From assembly GCA_015654495.1 (NCBI GenBank), contig JAATGW010000558.1:1-9379 (forward strand): a stretch of 9,379 nt of DNA. The letters are read 5' to 3'. Source of the stretch: Chitinophagales bacterium. GTDB lineage: Bacteria; Bacteroidota; Bacteroidia; Chitinophagales; Chitinophagaceae. Below, in pieces: positions 7,401 to 9,379 of the stretch. Made by a program: the position numbers and the translations under genes. The notes below the pieces were generated by a model. The model was not told the DNA's origin. It did not search any database and saw only the letters and a program-made list of their open reading frames with translations. Within the stretch, counting starts at the first letter, position 1, and each line of letters begins with the position of its first letter.

Positions 7401-7845
7401 TCAGACTGATTATGATCCTTCAATCGGCGAGATTGAAATTATCCAGGAAGATATCAGTCGTGTACTACTGAATATTTTAAGCAATGCATTTTATGCAGTA
7501 CACGCGCGATCAAAACTGCTTTCTGCTAATGCAGGCGATGGAGAGAAGGTTGGGACTTATGAACCATCGGTGTTTCTTTCAACAAAAAAATCAGGCAGCA
7601 ATATATTAATAACGGTAAAGGATAATGGGAATGGAATCCCTGAGAAAGTACTGGATAAAATTTTCCAGCCGTTCTTCACTACAAAACCAACCGGCCAGGG
7701 AACAGGCCTGGGATTGTCGATTTCCTATGATATCATAAAAACACATGGCGGAGAAATAAAAGTGGAAACAGTGTCAGCAGAGGACGCTTCACAGCCAGGG
7801 AAACCAACAGGAACATCTTTCATCATTGAACTACCTGTACGATGA
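4405..7845 (+). CDS. Two-component regulator propeller (Y_Y_Y) sensor histidine kinase
   Basis: A 1146-residue inner-membrane kinase. A signal peptide occupies residues 1-23 (about AYS|QQ). A large periplasmic region follows with about 14 blade motifs of the D-x-x-G-x-[IL]-W-[IFV]-G type, with the central Trp or aromatic at 54, 100, 148, 195, 252, 309, 367, 407, 454, 502, 549, 587, 631 and 676. This fits two seven-bladed Reg_prop propellers. A Y_Y_Y immunoglobulin-like domain lies at about 745-808 (YAYQLKNYDEAW, then PPGNYKLHVRAVN). One membrane helix spans 817-836, then a coiled coil, then the DHp domain with His892 (SGIAHEIQNP). HATPase_c has Asn1027, Asp1073 of DNGNGIP, IFQPFFTTKP, and GTGLGLS. 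In hybrid two-component systems of gut Bacteroides such sensors often detect glycans and carry their own receiver and AraC domains; this protein ends after the ATPase domain, so it needs a separate regulator. The ligand is unknown. No strong Shine-Dalgarno precedes ATG 4405; that start is chosen because it gives the signal peptide. Confidence 0.95.
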   Translation: MKIFKYIFVFLLSVCLGHQFAYSQQPQFHVQIEEKEHHFGTAYGFTQDQQGYIWFGSFLRGLVRYNGKDLKYFRHEPENPNSPASNIIISIAIDSSGMIWLALYGAGVDRYDPVTNTFTHFKYNPSDSNSLSSDTTFTVMADRSGKVWVGSYGGIDTFNTKTGKFNRQKRNIRNQAGKNKFPAFSIYEDKNGEIWSSTGDIFSGGPDDFGGVFRYNPSTGNQTFYKADSKNPDSLVNPNAFAFFEDSHGNFWIGTKGNGLHTLDRKTGKFTRYLYDSLHLEKLSRPPILSNDKNDFISFIHEDHAGKLWIGSGNNGVNWYDPVTRQLYHYGSISGKNIKSDFNKDTLTGFKETGAFRFFLSRDSLSWMTGISGNIYLTSYGRKTIPYYPNKDAPNSFYLEPNDTILWFGTEAGLVRKDLTTNTQKTWKHDPKNKNSLNHNNIVTIQPDEKGRLYIGSHTGGIDLFDPPTGNFTHIGRDSAKTGARPIDSLHFIFIENEQSLWMAGEIGLSLMNRISGKVNTWRYNPEDSGGISGSTVYSIAKDAKNNIWFANISGADRFVASDSTFKKYLKGYSVRAILNDDGGRIWAGTDAGLFYFDEGRDNFIPFGNTILGNESDPILSLLEDNEHNIWITTSNSILKLSANRERVQRFNADYGVLSSNWNWLNNFKAHDGRLFIGGSNGYYMFNPADINVSSSPPLLTFSQLSIGGKEIFPEKNGILTKPIWNADKIKLAYNQNSFSLDFIAVNYNSTEAIKYAYQLKNYDEAWRDLGTDHKALFFAVPPGNYKLHVRAVNSEGTVTEKMLDILITPPWWKTWWAYAIYALLFVIAAWLIYLYQKRYILSRERERTREKELEHAKEIEKAYTKLQSTQAQLIQSEKMASLGQLTSGIAHEIQNPLNFVNNFSEVSAEMITEAEGSRQRAAENSPEVTELLNEIKQNLEKISHHGKRADAIVKSMMLHSRPGSDRKELTDLNAFADKYLRLVYHGLRGKDNTLHVDIQTDYDPSIGEIEIIQEDISRVLLNILSNAFYAVHARSKLLSANAGDGEKVGTYEPSVFLSTKKSGSNILITVKDNGNGIPEKVLDKIFQPFFTTKPTGQGTGLGLSISYDIIKTHGGEIKVETVSAEDASQPGKPTGTSFIIELPVR
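7144..7185 (+). repeat. In-frame GGCA heptamer array in the DHp loop of gene 4
   Basis: Units GAGGCAG, AAGGCAG, CAGGCAG, CGGGCAG, CAGAGAA, CAGCCCC encode EAEGSRQ then RAAENSP. Bases 7153-7190 differ from the gene 2 and gene 3 copies at only two of 38 positions. The first two units differ slightly from those in genes 2 and 3. Confidence 0.83.
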
Positions 7846-9379
7846 AGTTGATGAAACGTTTTCTTGTATTGATCTTTATTTCTACTGCTTTTGCAGGAAG
7901 CAATACTGCACAGGATGCATTCCGGATTTATCAATTGCCTGATCAGGGTGCGTTGCTTAGCGGTTGGAAAATGTTTGCAGGCGATGATCCACAATTTATC
8001 AACCCGTCGTTTGATGATGGTGGCTGGCAGCCGATCGATCTGAGTCAGGATATTCAGAAAATATCACAGCTTCGCAATTCCGGAATCATTTGGCTGAGAT
8101 TACATGTAAAGGTAGACAGTTCTGTTACTGCCCGATCATTGTCTGCATGGATCGTTCAGTACACTGCTTCTGAAGTTTATCTTAATGGAAAATTGATACG
8201 GAAATATGGAACGATCAGCGTTGATCCCCATAAAGTAAGAGCCTTTGTTCCATCGCCGGTTCCATTTCCAATTGATCTTGGTTCTGCCGGAGAAAATGTT
8301 TTTGCTGTAAGGCTGGCCTATCAGCCGGGATTGCCTTATATCTCCATATTAAATACCCCGCTTCCGGCATTTGATATGCATATTGGAAATTCCGAAGCCG
8401 CGCTGGCACGATACGATGCCAGTCAGTGGCAGTCGAAAATCTATATCATCATTTACAGTATCAGTACAGGTACCCTCCTTATTATTGGTTTTATCTATCT
8501 CGTCTATTTTCTTTTTGACCGGCGGCAGAAAATACATCTTTTTTATTCTCTTTCCATGCTGACCTTGAGTTTAAATGCATTTCCTATTGAGGTGTGGGGC
8601 GCTGACCGTTATGGCCCGGTTGCAATAGCGTTTTGGGTCTTTTATTTCGAAGGCGTCTTCTTCATGACCGGAATGTTATTTATGGTGTTAACCATTTATA
8701 CCCTGTTTAATTATCCGAAGCGCATCATGTTAATAGTATTGACACTGGCAGCGTTGCTTTTTTGTGCAGGAATGTATACGCATGGTACAACTAGCTTTGG
8801 GATTGTCAGTAATATATTCCCTATTCCATGTTTGCTTGTAGGAGTACACACATGTATCTGGGCAATCAGGCGAAATAAAAAGGATGCGGGAATAATTCTG
8901 ATTGGATTGGTCTTTTATATCGTTTTTTCTCTTTTGGCCGCTTTTACTACTGTTGACAGTATCATCTCACAATTACTGTTTTATATTGCGCAGATGGCAT
9001 TTCCCATAGGAATGTCATTCTATCTGGGGATCCAGAGTTCGCTTATCAATAAAAAATTAAGCAATTCACTGCGCGAAGTACAAACGCTTTCTGAGAAAAG
9101 TCTCCGGCAGGAGAAAGAGAAACAGCAAATCCTCGCTGATCAGAATGAGCTGCTTGAACAACAGGTTCAGGAGAGAACGAATGAATTACATCAATCGCTG
9201 AATGAACTGAAATCTACACAGGCGCAGCTGATCCAATCAGAAAAAATGGCGAGTCTCGGCGAGTTGACTGCGGGAATTGCGCATGAGATTCAGAATCCAT
9301 TGAATTTCGTAAATAATTTTTCGGAGGTGAGCGGGGAAATGCTCGAGGAGGCAAGAGGCAAAAGGCAAGAGGCAAAAGA
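7842..9379 (+). CDS. Seven-transmembrane sensor histidine kinase with jelly-roll domain (3' end outside window)
   Basis: The frame stays open from 7842 to the right edge (512 codons and two bases), so the gene continues beyond the window. A signal peptide lies at residues 1-23 (NTA|QD). Residues about 30-190 resemble a galactose-binding/glycoside-hydrolase-type jelly roll: SGWKMFAGDDP, SFDDGGWQPIDL, IIWLRLHV, SEVYLNGKLIRKYG, ENVFAVRLAY. Seven hydrophobic helices follow between about 200 and 396, in the style of 7TMR-DISM receptors, then a coiled coil at about 400-465 and the shared DHp start with phosphoacceptor His481 in AGIAHEIQNP. The second DHp helix and ATPase domain are not in view. The jelly roll suggests a carbohydrate or other small ligand outside the membrane, which is inference. 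The first ATG (7842) overlaps the stop of the previous gene as ATGA, suggesting translational coupling; ATG 7851, giving MKRFLVLIF, is an equally good alternative. The last visible codons lie in a heptamer array. Confidence 0.9.
   Translation, partial: MKLMKRFLVLIFISTAFAGSNTAQDAFRIYQLPDQGALLSGWKMFAGDDPQFINPSFDDGGWQPIDLSQDIQKISQLRNSGIIWLRLHVKVDSSVTARSLSAWIVQYTASEVYLNGKLIRKYGTISVDPHKVRAFVPSPVPFPIDLGSAGENVFAVRLAYQPGLPYISILNTPLPAFDMHIGNSEAALARYDASQWQSKIYIIIYSISTGTLLIIGFIYLVYFLFDRRQKIHLFYSLSMLTLSLNAFPIEVWGADRYGPVAIAFWVFYFEGVFFMTGMLFMVLTIYTLFNYPKRIMLIVLTLAALLFCAGMYTHGTTSFGIVSNIFPIPCLLVGVHTCIWAIRRNKKDAGIILIGLVFYIVFSLLAAFTTVDSIISQLLFYIAQMAFPIGMSFYLGIQSSLINKKLSNSLREVQTLSEKSLRQEKEKQQILADQNELLEQQVQERTNELHQSLNELKSTQAQLIQSEKMASLGELTAGIAHEIQNPLNFVNNFSEVSGEMLEEARGKRQEAK
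9348..9379 (+). repeat. Heptamer array of a different subtype in the DHp loop of gene 5 (cut by window edge)
   Basis: Units GAGGCAA, GAGGCAA, AAGGCAA, GAGGCAA, then a partial AAGA running off the edge; the consensus is RAGGCAA. It encodes EARGKRQ then EAK. It begins at the codon position where the EATGSRQ arrays begin in the paralogs, about 22 codons after the phosphoacceptor His. The unit is A-rich where the others are CAG-rich. The total copy number is unknown because the window ends. Confidence 0.85.

Noticed and set aside
7725..7994. Minus-strand frame across the gene 4/gene 5 junction
   Set aside because: It is antisense to G2 of gene 4 and to the signal peptide of gene 5, both clearly coding on the + strand.
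8371..8562. Small plus-strand frame of 63 codons
   Set aside because: It overlaps the first membrane helix of gene 5 in another frame; its hydrophobic run comes from reading that T-rich helix out of frame.

Overview
The window looks like a Bacteroidota chromosome segment, probably of the Chitinophagaceae/Sphingobacteriia kind. The grounds are two-component regulator propellers with a Y_Y_Y domain, TPR sensor kinases, weak or absent Shine-Dalgarno sequences, and families of short tandem heptamer and palindromic repeats. The genus cannot be named from the sequence alone.

All coding is on the + strand: five sensor histidine kinases in a row, the first and last cut by the window edges. In order they are: (1) 1-657, the C-terminal transmitter part of a kinase; (2) 661-2922, signal peptide, TPR-like helices, one membrane helix, transmitter; (3) 3006-4349, a soluble SnoaL/NTF2-like domain with transmitter; (4) 4405-7845, signal peptide, about 14 propeller blades, Y_Y_Y, one membrane helix, transmitter; (5) 7842-9379, signal peptide, jelly-roll ligand-binding-like domain, seven membrane helices, coiled coil and the start of the same transmitter. 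Gene 5 overlaps gene 4 by ATGA and continues past the right edge. Gaps are 3, 83, 55 and -4 bases, so a single transcription unit is plausible. No response regulator, transporter or enzyme gene is present.

The five kinases share nearly the same output module (phosphoacceptor helix with H-E-I-Q-N, then an HATPase_c domain), but the sensor parts of genes 2-5 are unrelated to one another (gene 1's is not visible). The cluster looks like one transmitter duplicated and joined to different sensors, possibly feeding one pathway whose regulator lies outside the window.

The most unusual signal is at DNA level. Two loops of the shared transmitter hold short repeats inserted in frame. The loop at the tip of the DHp helical hairpin is encoded in every copy by a run of GGCA-containing heptamers, with a different heptamer subtype in gene 5. 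The loop between the N box and the G1 box of the ATPase domain holds a perfect 32-bp palindrome in gene 3, and about 77 extra codons made partly of two other repeat families in gene 2. A further heptamer array of another family fills the gap between genes 2 and 3. Short repeats are therefore tolerated, or used, at two fixed sites of a kinase family.
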